DNA from: Paenibacillus solani
GTDB taxonomy: Bacteria; Bacillota; Bacilli; Paenibacillales; Paenibacillaceae
Direction of reading: 5' to 3'
DNA length: 64,000 bases
Assembly (NCBI RefSeq): GCF_001277345.1
Contig: NZ_LIUT01000003.1
Location: 142,217-206,216, forward strand
Each line of letters begins with the position of its first letter. The stretch's first letter is position 1. Under the pieces are notes generated by a model that did not search any database, had not been told where the DNA came from, and saw nothing but the letters and a program-made list of their open reading frames with translations. This document shows positions 37,352 through 45,253 of the stretch, piece by piece. A program made the position numbers and the translations under genes.

Positions 37352-38517
37352 GGTCTCTATTTATTTGTCTCATGTTTATACTGACTTTTTCGCCGTTAAT
37401 GGGCTGCTCCCAAAATCAAACCAAGGTTGAAATCAACCAACAGGCCTTTGTATTTGCATTATATGTGAACAAGGGAAAGCAAGAGGGCAGCACGGAAGTT
37501 ACCATCAGCACTCCTCTGCCAAACAGGCTCACCTCAGGACAGCAGGCTGGCGGACACGGAAACGGAGCCCCCTATGCCATGGTTACCAGAGAAGCATCTA
37601 CAGTTCAAGATGCACTGAAACTGATCCAACGAGATCTCACCCGGCGATTTGATTTCAGTCACACTCGAATTGTTGTCGTTGGCAGAAGCTACGCGGAAGC
37701 AGGTTTGGAGGATCTGATGGATTGGCTTCAGCGTGAACCGACCACGAACCTCAATACTTACCTCATGGTCGCACCGGGAGACGCGAAGAAAGTGGCAGAA
37801 CTGACTCCAATCTATGAACAGATGCCTTCAGAGGTTCTTATCCGCATTGCAGAACAACACAATATGATCCCAACTAATCTGAGGGATTGCCTTTACGCCG
37901 AATCAGGTAATCAGGGTTATGCTTTAACCTATCTGACAGCCGGTTTGAAGCCAATGGTAGCCGAGCAAGAAAAGCTGGAGCCTTGGACGGGCGTTCAAGG
38001 AACGGCGTTTTTCCAGAATCATAAAATGCGGACCACCCTCCCATTGAAGGAATCGCTTACTATCAGTTGGGCTGTTAATGAAATTAAGACTCCGCTTTAT
38101 ACTGTTTCATGGAATGAAAATGGTAAGGCCAGCGTTTACTTAATTTCAACCAAGTCCAGCAGATCGGTACGTATGGTTTCGGGCCACCCAGTGTTCACAA
38201 TTAAATTAAGCGGTTCGGGAGATGTAGTGTACAAACGAAACCATAATCAATACGATACACCAGAGGTGAAGGAGATTATCGAACGCGAGCTCAACAATCA
38301 AGTCGCTGAGGATTTGAGGAAGGCTCTGCATGCGTCACAGCGGGTAGGTGCAGACGTCGTGCAATTAGGTATGCTGGTGGATTGGAACTACCCGGATCAC
38401 TGGGAAAAGGTTCGTGCTAACTGGCCTGAATATTATAAGAACGAAGTTGAGATCGAAGTGGTTACGGATATCAGAATCCGCAACTTTGGAACCATTTTGA
38501 GAACGAAGCCGGAATAA
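37348..38517 (+). CDS. Ger(x)C family germination receptor lipoprotein, C subunit
   Basis: The 389-residue precursor has a lipoprotein signal with lipobox PLMGC (Cys near 20) and the three-domain GerC fold, with MAPGDAKKVAELTPIYEQMP near 143 and a C-terminal GADVVQLGMLVDWNYPDHW near 330. GerC is anchored on the outer face of the spore inner membrane and is needed for receptor function. It is translationally coupled to the A gene (ATGA overlap) and followed after 11 bp by the small D-like gene. Confidence 0.92.
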   Translation: MRSLFICLMFILTFSPLMGCSQNQTKVEINQQAFVFALYVNKGKQEGSTEVTISTPLPNRLTSGQQAGGHGNGAPYAMVTREASTVQDALKLIQRDLTRRFDFSHTRIVVVGRSYAEAGLEDLMDWLQREPTTNLNTYLMVAPGDAKKVAELTPIYEQMPSEVLIRIAEQHNMIPTNLRDCLYAESGNQGYALTYLTAGLKPMVAEQEKLEPWTGVQGTAFFQNHKMRTTLPLKESLTISWAVNEIKTPLYTVSWNENGKASVYLISTKSSRSVRMVSGHPVFTIKLSGSGDVVYKRNHNQYDTPEVKEIIERELNNQVAEDLRKALHASQRVGADVVQLGMLVDWNYPDHWEKVRANWPEYYKNEVEIEVVTDIRIRNFGTILRTKPE

Positions 38518-38528
38518 AGGAGAATGTC

Positions 38529-38732
38529 ATGATCGCTCTTCTGTTTCTCGTATATTCTTTGGTGGAATGGTATATGGCGAAGAAAAAGACACGAGCACCA
38601 CGCGAAAAATGGACGATGCTCATCCTGATCATTTTACTGTCAGCATGGAACTTCGTTGCAGTAGTGAACGATAGATGGATCACCCCCAACCAATTGATTC
38701 TCTTGTTGTTCGGTTGGATGGATCAATTCTAA
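38529..38732 (+). CDS. Small two-helix membrane protein, probable D subunit of the germination receptor
   Basis: The 67-residue product has two hydrophobic stretches (about 2-15 and 30-47) separated by a strongly basic loop, AKKKTRAPREK. AAAGGAG lies seven bases before the ATG and the gene is packed between the C and B genes. Several GerA-type operons carry such a 60-80-residue two-helix D subunit that tunes receptor activity. No enzymatic motif is present. Assignment is by size, topology and context. Confidence 0.65.
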   Translation: MIALLFLVYSLVEWYMAKKKTRAPREKWTMLILIILLSAWNFVAVVNDRWITPNQLILLLFGWMDQF

Positions 38733-38741
38733 ACGGAAAGG

Positions 38742-39860
38742 ATGTACGAACCGATCATGCGCAACACGCCCTGGCAGTTATTCCGTTTCGGATTTATTTA
38801 CCTGAACGCCATACCTACCGGTTTTCTGGTAAGCCCTCTCCTGCACAACTCGGCTTATTTAGGTTGGCTTGCAATTCTGGGCGGTTATGCGATGAGTTTA
38901 TTCTTTCTATGGTTTACAGTAAGATTGGGACTCTGGGATCCTCAGCGGCCTTGGGTCGATTTTGGCGATAAGCTCGTCACCAAGTGGATTCATTTCCCAA
39001 TTGTCGCTCTGATTCTATTCTGGTCCATCAATTATGCAGCCATGGATATTGAAAGCTTCACTTTATTCTTTAGTACCAATTACATGCGAGAATCGCCGCA
39101 GTGGATGGTCATACTTGTTGTCGGCTTTGTAATTATCATTACAGCAAGATGGGGATTGGAAACAATGATCTATATTTCGGACGGGCTGTTTATCGTCATC
39201 GTCGTTACGATTGTAGCAATAAATGTATTTTTCTTCCAGGATGCTCATTCTGAAATGATGATCGCCTTCATCAGGCATCGTAATTACGACTCGGTAATCA
39301 AGGATAGCCTATTCTGTCTTACCTTCTTCGCTGAATGGATCGTCTTTCTCTTTCTCGCACCCTATCTCAAATTCGATCGGAGATCGTTTCGTAACCTCGC
39401 TGCAGCGGGCATACTGGTAGTATTAGCCTCATTATTCCAATGGGCGACGGCTATACTGAATTTCGGCCCCTATTTAGGACGGGAAATGCAATATCCACTT
39501 ATTGAATTAATGCGCTCGGCCAGTGGAATTCTCGGCAATTCTGATCCGCTTGTCATCGGGCTATGGAGCAGTTCACTGTTTCTGCACAGCGCCTTCCTGA
39601 TCCAAGTAGGAGTAAGATGCTTGGCGACACTTTTAAAGCTTAAAGACATGGATGGACCGTTGATTGTGATATTGGGTGGAACGGCTATCGTTCTTGCCTA
39701 CCAATATGCACAAGACCCCATTCAATTCCTTGAAAGCTTCAATTCCTTCGGCATGGCCATGTTCTTCCTCCTGATGGAGTTTATCCCTATCTTCTATTGG
39801 ATAGCCGCTATGTTCCGTAAACGCAAGCGCAGAAGAAAACCTCAACCCAATTCAAGTTAG
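38742..39860 (+). CDS. GerB-type spore germination receptor permease, B subunit
   Basis: The 372-residue protein has about ten transmembrane helices and belongs to the amino acid/polyamine transporter-like GerAB family. The B subunit binds the germinant. The basic C-terminal tail (RKRKRRRKPQ) is typical for an inside-facing end. Start choice between ATG 38742 and 38757 is uncertain because AAAGG adjoins the first directly. It is the last gene of the A-C-D-B operon, followed by a terminator at 39920-39950. Confidence 0.88.
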   Translation: MYEPIMRNTPWQLFRFGFIYLNAIPTGFLVSPLLHNSAYLGWLAILGGYAMSLFFLWFTVRLGLWDPQRPWVDFGDKLVTKWIHFPIVALILFWSINYAAMDIESFTLFFSTNYMRESPQWMVILVVGFVIIITARWGLETMIYISDGLFIVIVVTIVAINVFFFQDAHSEMMIAFIRHRNYDSVIKDSLFCLTFFAEWIVFLFLAPYLKFDRRSFRNLAAAGILVVLASLFQWATAILNFGPYLGREMQYPLIELMRSASGILGNSDPLVIGLWSSSLFLHSAFLIQVGVRCLATLLKLKDMDGPLIVILGGTAIVLAYQYAQDPIQFLESFNSFGMAMFFLLMEFIPIFYWIAAMFRKRKRRRKPQPNSS

Positions 39861-39919
39861 AAGCCCGCGTGAATCCGGATCATCCTGACGCCTGGAACTT
39901 CCCCTCCCAATCGAAGACA

Positions 39920-39950
39920 GGAGAGCGGCGTCACCGCTCTCCCAGTTTGT
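39920..39950 (+). terminator. Intrinsic terminator of the germination operon
   Basis: GGAGAGCGG and CCGCTCTCC form a nine-pair stem with a five-base loop; the tail CAGTTTGTT is only moderately T-rich. Confidence 0.7.
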
Positions 39951-40093
39951 TAATCAATATAACTAAGAATCTTAACAAATAATCAACATTTTATGTAAGC
40001 GCTTCCCAAAAAAGGTTCTTTTATTGTAAGCAATTGGCATATTATATAGTACAGTAGACCAGCTAGCAAGGGTGGCAGCAGGAGGTGATAGGC

Positions 40094-40177
40094 ATGGGCG
40101 TAAATGAAGCTTTGGCTTTAATGATATCGTTCGCCACTCTGGTCGTTTCGATCCTTGCCTTCCATAATAAGAAATAG
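40094..40177 (+). CDS. Putative holin-like toxin, 27 residues (type I toxin candidate)
   Basis: The peptide is one hydrophobic helix with a polar start and a basic end (MGVNEALALMISFATLVVSI, then LAFHNKK). This is the pattern of 'putative holin-like toxin' peptides of Bacillota, in which MxxFATLVVxLLxFxNKK is typical. A perfect GGAGGTG sits seven bases before the ATG. The 3' region can fold: TAAGAAATAGA (40168-40178), which includes the stop codon, pairs fully with TCTATTTCTTA (40200-40210). A strong terminator ends the transcript at 40262-40287. Such toxins damage membranes and are held off by an antisense RNA; none could be placed here. Confidence 0.75.
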   Translation: MGVNEALALMISFATLVVSILAFHNKK

Positions 40178-40261
40178 ACCCGTCCCTCATACAGATGAAT
40201 CTATTTCTTACGTCTGGTTGCAAGCAAATATCCGCCTTGCAGGCGATCATCTGCTGTGCGG

Positions 40262-40287
40262 GGAGTCGGCGGCAACCGACTCCTTTT
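40262..40287 (+). terminator. Intrinsic terminator of the holin-like toxin mRNA
   Basis: GGAGTCGG and CCGACTCC form an eight-pair stem around a short loop, followed by TTTTT. It lies 85 bases after the toxin stop codon, leaving a structured 3' region. Confidence 0.8.
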
Positions 40288-40345
40288 TGTCATACACAAA
40301 CATATCCTATTCCAGATTCGATTGTTTTATGACTCGGACATGCGC

Positions 40346-41206
40346 TTACGTAGTAAGGATCGTTTTGACTGTTGCCAAAATTTTCTCAATCTGTTTGGAG
40401 CTCTGCTCGTACATTTCTTTCGCCTTCTTGCTCTTCGTACTAAGGCTGAACAATTCCAAATCCGCCTGACATTTCTTTAAATTTGCATATAGCAGCTTCC
40501 GTTCCTCATTTTGAGGTGTCTGAATTTGATCATCATACAAATCGATGGTCAATTGTCCGTAGGTATCTACCTGCGCAAGATATACATCAGAGAGCTTGGC
40601 CCCCTGCTTGTCCAGTTCTTCCATCAGCCATCCTTGATTGAACCCCATCACGCGTAGTGGTTCATCCATCACCTGGCCATCCATGACGACGACTTGGGCT
40701 ACTTTCTCAGATGCAACCTGAATGCCAAGATCCTTAGGAGTCAGAGGTAAACTCTCTCGGGTCTGCAAAATGTTGATCTCACCGCTGGACTCCATGATGG
40801 CAAATTCTACGTCAGCAACCTGAAACACATTCTTTTTCCTCAACTGCTCCATTAACTCATCGGAAGACAAGCGCTCTTTCTTCAAATTATCTTCCAATAT
40901 CTTTCCATCCTTAATGAGCACAGTCGCCTTAAAATCAATAAAGTCTCTGGCTTTCTTGTTCTTGAGCTGTATATACTCGATAAGCAAAGAACAGGCTACC
41001 CATACCCCCAGCGCAATTAATCCTAAATACCAATTCGCTTCAAGATCCAGGGATATATAAGCAACCAAGCTACCGATCGTAATCCCTGTCAAGTATTCGA
41101 AAAAGGATAGCTGCGACACCTGGCGTTTTCCAAGCAATTTAGTCATGAAGAACAAAACAACGACCGCACACAAGGTTCTAAGAACAATTTCTAACCATTG
41201 CGGCAC
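40346..41206 (-). CDS. DUF421 (YetF-like) membrane protein with C-terminal DUF1657-like extension
   Basis: The 286-residue protein has three N-terminal transmembrane helices (about 5-75) with KLLGKRQVSQLSFFEYLTGI, then two cytoplasmic DUF421 subdomains (VFQVADVEFAIMESSGEINI, VVMDGQVMDEPLRVMG). The final 55 residues, LLYANLKKCQADLELFSLST and so on, closely resemble the free DUF1657 protein on the opposite strand. In Bacillus, DUF421 and DUF1657 genes occur together in the mobile spoVA2 operon linked to spore heat resistance. Start GTG 41206 has GGGGGAG five bases upstream; GTG 41212 is inside that site. Confidence 0.82.
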   Translation of the reverse strand: MPQWLEIVLRTLCAVVVLFFMTKLLGKRQVSQLSFFEYLTGITIGSLVAYISLDLEANWYLGLIALGVWVACSLLIEYIQLKNKKARDFIDFKATVLIKDGKILEDNLKKERLSSDELMEQLRKKNVFQVADVEFAIMESSGEINILQTRESLPLTPKDLGIQVASEKVAQVVVMDGQVMDEPLRVMGFNQGWLMEELDKQGAKLSDVYLAQVDTYGQLTIDLYDDQIQTPQNEERKLLYANLKKCQADLELFSLSTKSKKAKEMYEQSSKQIEKILATVKTILTT

Positions 41207-41367
41207 ACACACTCCCCCTTAACTTATATTCATCTCAATACTCACACTATAGATTATGATCCAATATCCCTTTACAAATTACTCCATTATTACCCAGCAT
41301 CTACTCCATGCATGGTTCCTAGGCATATTGCGTACATTATTACGCATGAAAGGAGTGATCAAACACA

Positions 41368-41574
41368 ATGACCGTAGCTTCCGATGTCAAAACATGTCTT
41401 TCTTCCCTGAAAAGCGCTCAGGCGAGCCTTGAACAATTCGCATTGTCTACGCAAGACCAAAATGCCAAAGATCTATTCACTGCTGCTGCACAACAAACAC
41501 AGCAAGTCGTAGACCAAGTAGCCCAGCGGGTGCAGCAGCTCGAACAAGAAGAGCCTCAGTATAAAGGATTCTAA
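41368..41574 (+). CDS. DUF1657 domain-containing small protein
   Basis: The 68-residue helical protein begins MTVASDVKTCLSSLKSAQAS and continues with an amphipathic helix pair, as in DUF1657. The family occurs in spore-related operons. It is divergent from the DUF421 protein, whose C-terminus carries a related domain (LKKCQADLELFSLSTKSKKA versus LKSAQASLEQFALSTQDQNA). GGAG lies 12 bases before the ATG. The function of the domain is unknown. Confidence 0.8.
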   Translation: MTVASDVKTCLSSLKSAQASLEQFALSTQDQNAKDLFTAAAQQTQQVVDQVAQRVQQLEQEEPQYKGF

Positions 41575-41611
41575 CTACTGTTAGGCGTGATCGAAAATAT
41601 GCGTCTTCCTA

Positions 41612-41645
41612 CCTCCTATCCTTCCCGATAGGAGGCTATTTATTT
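41612..41645 (+). terminator. Intrinsic terminator after the DUF1657 gene
   Basis: CCTCCTATC-CTTCCC-GATAGGAGG, followed by CTATTTATTTTA. Confidence 0.8.
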
Positions 41646-41726
41646 TATATGATTAATGATTGTGTTATCCTGCCTCTCAAGGTAAAGTGTTAGTAGTGGA
41701 AAATGGAATATAGGGGGTAGCTCACA

Positions 41727-42689
41727 ATGATGATTGATACGCGTCCCATCGACGTCATTACGTTCGGGGAGTCCATGGGTTTATTATATCCCGAAGGAGC
41801 GAAGGGTATCGGCCAGGGCGGAAGCATGGCACAATCCTTCGGAGGTGCTGAAAGCAACCTCGCTATTGGCCTGGCCAGACTCGGCTGCAGCAGTGGATGG
41901 TTTGGTCAACTCGGCAATGATCCGATCGGAACCGGTATTTTGAAAGCGCTTCGAGGCGAGGGGGTTGACATTTCCCGCGCCAGACAAACGGATACAGGAC
42001 CCACTGGCCTCATGCTAAGACAAAAGGTCCGCGGGCAATCCTCAGTTTATTACTACCGCAAAGACTCCGCCGCGAGTCAGTTTAAGCCGGAACATATCGA
42101 TCCTGAATACATAGCCAGCGCACATATCCTTCACTTCACGGGGATCACTGCAGCCTTGAACAGCAGCTGTCTGGAAACGATTCGTCATGTCATTTCATTA
42201 TGTAAAGCCAATAATGTACGGATCAGTTTTGATCCTAATGTCAGGCTTAAATTATGGAACATCGAGGAAGCACGTCCTGTGCTGCTGGAGCTTGCAGAAT
42301 CCTGCGATTATTTTTTACCCGGTTATGATGAGTGCAAGCTGCTGTTCGAAACAGAAGATGAGCAGATCATCATTGATCGCCTCCGGCGGCTGCCCGCCAT
42401 ATCTGTTATCAAGAGCCTCAATGGCAGCAATGTCATTGTTCATCAGGACCATATTTACTCCCTGCCCTTTGAACAGGTTGAGCACGTTGTGGATACCGTG
42501 GGAGCAGGTGACGGCTTCTGTGCCGGGTTCCTGGCAGGCATTGCCAAAGGGTGGACGCCGGAAGAGGCTCTGGCCCTTGGCGGCTTAACCGGGGCTTTAG
42601 TTATTCAAGCACCTGGTGATTGGGAGGCGCTTCCTACATGGGAAGAGGTTGAGCAGCTTCGTGGTAATTCGATTCATATCGAGCGCTGA
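41727..42689 (+). CDS. kdgK: 2-Dehydro-3-deoxygluconate kinase (PfkB family sugar kinase)
   Basis: The 320-residue kinase phosphorylates 2-keto-3-deoxygluconate to KDPG using ATP. PfkB signatures are visible: GGAESNLAIGLARLG near residue 38 and the anion-hole motif DTVGAGDGFCAGFLAG near 257, in which Asp is the catalytic base. Substrate is inferred mostly from the KDPG aldolase encoded 54 bp downstream in the same transcript. AGGGGG lies before the ATG at 41727. With the aldolase it forms the lower part of the Entner-Doudoroff or uronate pathway; no transporter or dehydratase genes adjoin. Confidence 0.85.
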   Translation: MMIDTRPIDVITFGESMGLLYPEGAKGIGQGGSMAQSFGGAESNLAIGLARLGCSSGWFGQLGNDPIGTGILKALRGEGVDISRARQTDTGPTGLMLRQKVRGQSSVYYYRKDSAASQFKPEHIDPEYIASAHILHFTGITAALNSSCLETIRHVISLCKANNVRISFDPNVRLKLWNIEEARPVLLELAESCDYFLPGYDECKLLFETEDEQIIIDRLRRLPAISVIKSLNGSNVIVHQDHIYSLPFEQVEHVVDTVGAGDGFCAGFLAGIAKGWTPEEALALGGLTGALVIQAPGDWEALPTWEEVEQLRGNSIHIER

Positions 42690-42743
42690 CGATACTTTGT
42701 ATACGGGGCATTTTATCTACTACATAGAGACGGAGTGTGTCGC

Positions 42744-43412
42744 ATGAAAAAATTGAGACTGATCGAACAGATTCACCATGCAGGCGTTGTAGCCGTACTT
42801 CGTGGAGATTCTCCCGAACAAGTGGTCGAGATTGCGAAGCATGCGATTGAAGGCGGAATCAAAGTAATCGAAGTCACCATGACCGTACCGTTTGCGACCG
42901 AAGCCATGACAACCCTATCAAAAATGTACACATCTGAAGATCCGCTAGCGGACAACTATGCCATCATCGGCGCCGGTACGGTACTCGATGCCGAAACTGC
43001 CAGAATTGCCATTTTGGCCGGTGCCGAGTTTGTCGTCTCGCCCAGTTTCGATCGTGATACCATTATGCTCTGCAACCGCTACCGCATTCCCGTTATGCCA
43101 GGTGCTGTAACCGTGCATGATATTATAGCTTCCCTGGAACTTGGTGTCGATGTCATCAAGCTCTTCCCAGGTAATCTGTACGCTCCATCGGTCATCCCAT
43201 CGCTTAAGGGTCCGCTTCCGCAGGCCAACATCATGCCTACAGGAGGCGTCAATTTGGACAACCTGCATGAATGGATAGAGGCTGGCGCATTTGCCGTGGG
43301 TATCGGATCCGATTTGACCAAAGACGCACTCCGCAGTGGCGACTTCAATCTGATTACAGAGAAGGCACGCGCTTATATTCATGCCTTTGAAAGAGCTAAA
43401 GCAAGCAAATAA
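42744..43412 (+). CDS. eda: KDPG / 2-keto-4-hydroxyglutarate aldolase
   Basis: The 222-residue class I aldolase splits KDPG to pyruvate and glyceraldehyde 3-phosphate. Key family parts are present: the Glu of IEVTMTVPFA near 42, GAGTVLDAETA near 74, the Schiff-base lysine in DVIKLFPGNL near 136 and the phosphate-binding MPTGGVNLDN near 162. ATG 42744 has GGAG eight bases upstream. It follows kdgK in the same operon and is closed by a very stable terminator. Confidence 0.9.
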   Translation: MKKLRLIEQIHHAGVVAVLRGDSPEQVVEIAKHAIEGGIKVIEVTMTVPFATEAMTTLSKMYTSEDPLADNYAIIGAGTVLDAETARIAILAGAEFVVSPSFDRDTIMLCNRYRIPVMPGAVTVHDIIASLELGVDVIKLFPGNLYAPSVIPSLKGPLPQANIMPTGGVNLDNLHEWIEAGAFAVGIGSDLTKDALRSGDFNLITEKARAYIHAFERAKASK

Positions 43413-43427
43413 TTCCGCGAGAAACAG

Positions 43428-43472
43428 ACCAACAAGCCTATCAAGTCTTCTCTTGATAGGCTTGTTGGTCTT
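43428..43472. terminator. Strong bidirectional terminator between eda and the YitT-like gene
   Basis: A perfect 19-pair stem, from GACCAACAAG at 43428 to CTTGTTGGTC at 43471, with a six-base loop (TCTTCT). T-rich tails are seen on both strands. Confidence 0.85.
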
Positions 43473-43473
43473 T

Positions 43474-44079
43474 CTAATGGATCTTTTTTCGGGGGGATGA
43501 ATACTTGTGGGTGCATATTCCTGTAGTCACCCCGCCTGCAAAGATGGTCAGAAGCGAATACATGAAGGTGCTGCCCGACAGCAAGATACCACCAACACCA
43601 ATGATCATGGCATCCATAAACAAAATGATAAGCCCTACATTCAATGGCACATATTTCGCCAGAAAATGGGCTAACAAATCAGTCCCCCCCGTACTTGCAT
43701 CGTTTCTGAGCATGAACCCAAGACCGATTCCTATGAGCGCACCTCCGATAGGAGCACTAAAGAGAATATTGGTGGCGAGGATTTGTGCAGCCTCCCTGCG
43801 TAGCGGTGAGAGCAAATCAATCATAAAGGAAGAAATGAGCATACCTGAGAGGCTGTTATAGAAGATCTCGCGATTAAGGACCCAGGCTGCTATAAACATA
43901 GGGATCCCGCATAAAACAATGACAAATCCGATATGTAGATCGAACACATAGTTTGCAATTAAAGCTATACCGATAACTCCGCCATCCAAAATCTTATGCG
44001 GGACAAGAAAGAAATTAGTCCCTATCGAGATCAGTAAGCTACCGATCACAATAATGACATGTTTTCGCAATGACAACAT
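43474..44079 (-). CDS. YitT/YczE family membrane protein, short form
   Basis: The 201-residue protein has about five transmembrane helices and the family pattern GTNFFLVPHKILDGGVIGIA near the N-terminus and ASTGGTDLLAHFLAKY near 128. Full YitT proteins of about 285 residues have a C-terminal DUF2179 domain, which is missing here; instead it ends with a short basic HKYSSPRKKIH tail. Function is unknown. GGAG precedes the ATG by about nine bases. Confidence 0.78.
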   Translation of the reverse strand: MLSLRKHVIIVIGSLLISIGTNFFLVPHKILDGGVIGIALIANYVFDLHIGFVIVLCGIPMFIAAWVLNREIFYNSLSGMLISSFMIDLLSPLRREAAQILATNILFSAPIGGALIGIGLGFMLRNDASTGGTDLLAHFLAKYVPLNVGLIILFMDAMIIGVGGILLSGSTFMYSLLTIFAGGVTTGICTHKYSSPRKKIH

Positions 44080-44187
44080 ATCCCCATCTCCATTTATTAG
44101 AGCATGTCTAAATCATATGCTTGTCAATCCGAAAAATTGCAAACTCATTGCCCCGCATTCTAAAAAAACTGCGATGCGTATTCCTCT

Positions 44188-45042
44188 TTATTGAGCTTTT
44201 ACATATATCAAGCGTTCCGTCCGCGCCATCACCTTGGTCTTCATGTATGGATAATTCTCATAACAATAATCCACAAAGTACCCTGGCTTCTCTCCATTCC
44301 AAGGGAAGATATCATAGTGCATTGGAATGGTGAGGTCGATGTTCGACGCTGCGGCGAGCTCGGCTGCCTCCCGGAAGCCCATATTGCCAACAATCCCGTC
44401 CCGCCGGCGGAATGCATCCCCCCCGTTGATCGGCAGCATCCCGATATCAATCGAATAGGCTTGCAATCTCTCAATCAAGCCCGGATATACAACAGTATCC
44501 CCCGCATGATAGAACAAAACGCCCCCAATATCCACCAGATATCCGACATATCGATGTCCTAACTCCTCATGCTCGTCCAAATTTTCATGGGCCGCAGGAA
44601 TGACCATCAGCCGAAAACCGTCAAACTCCTGCCACTGATCACACCTAGCAGCCAACAAACGCTCTGCGGCCACGCCTGCTCCACGCATGGCTTCATGGCA
44701 GCATGCAGGGGCGATAAACATAGTCTCTGGACTCTGTTTGGCTATGACCGAAATCGTAGCAAGATCCATATGGTCATCATGCTCATGGGTAATCAACACC
44801 ATGTTTGCATTCGTAATATGCTCAGGGGTAAGCGGTGCAGGAAAGGCCCGCTTGATTCCTGCTTTGCGCTCCAACTCATCCGACATATAAGGGTCGATAT
44901 AAATGATGGCATCTCCCCCTTTAAGCACAACACTCTCCTGCCCTAGAAACCATACCGCCACCATGCCTTCAGAAATAGAAGTCCGATTGATTTCTTCAAT
45001 CAACTCTTCTGAACCGCGTAACTTGTTATTCTGTTCCTTCAT
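44188..45042 (-). CDS. MBL fold metallo-hydrolase (UlaG-like)
   Basis: The 284-residue protein has the metallo-beta-lactamase metal motif THEHDDHMD near residue 84, further ligand histidines in IPAAHENLD near 150 and YHAGDTVVYPG near 175, and IPMHYDIFPWNG near 240. Such enzymes hydrolyse cyclic sugar-ascorbate lactones, phosphodiesters or similar compounds; UlaG-like L-ascorbate-6-phosphate lactonase is the closest in style. GAGGAG lies upstream of the ATG. It is monocistronic. Confidence 0.82.
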   Translation of the reverse strand: MKEQNNKLRGSEELIEEINRTSISEGMVAVWFLGQESVVLKGGDAIIYIDPYMSDELERKAGIKRAFPAPLTPEHITNANMVLITHEHDDHMDLATISVIAKQSPETMFIAPACCHEAMRGAGVAAERLLAARCDQWQEFDGFRLMVIPAAHENLDEHEELGHRYVGYLVDIGGVLFYHAGDTVVYPGLIERLQAYSIDIGMLPINGGDAFRRRDGIVGNMGFREAAELAAASNIDLTIPMHYDIFPWNGEKPGYFVDYCYENYPYMKTKVMARTERLIYVKAQ

Positions 45043-45253
45043 CTCTGTTATTTCTCCTCCTCTTCGCTCATGAACGGATTATAGCATGCTATCATGAGCG
45101 AGAAATGCTGTTAAAGGTCCTACGTCTTGTGCATACTATACCCATAATCATGCAAACCAGTGGCGAAACATCTTCATAACGTTGTAACCTACCACCTCTA
45201 CACTATATACTGGTAATTAGGAAACTCTCACAGTTATAGAAGAGGTGACATGA

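Noticed and set aside
39994..40007. cre-like sequence TGTAAGCGCTTCCC upstream of the holin-like toxin
   Set aside because: It deviates from the CcpA consensus at the last conserved positions and no matching promoter could be fixed, so it was not listed as a site.
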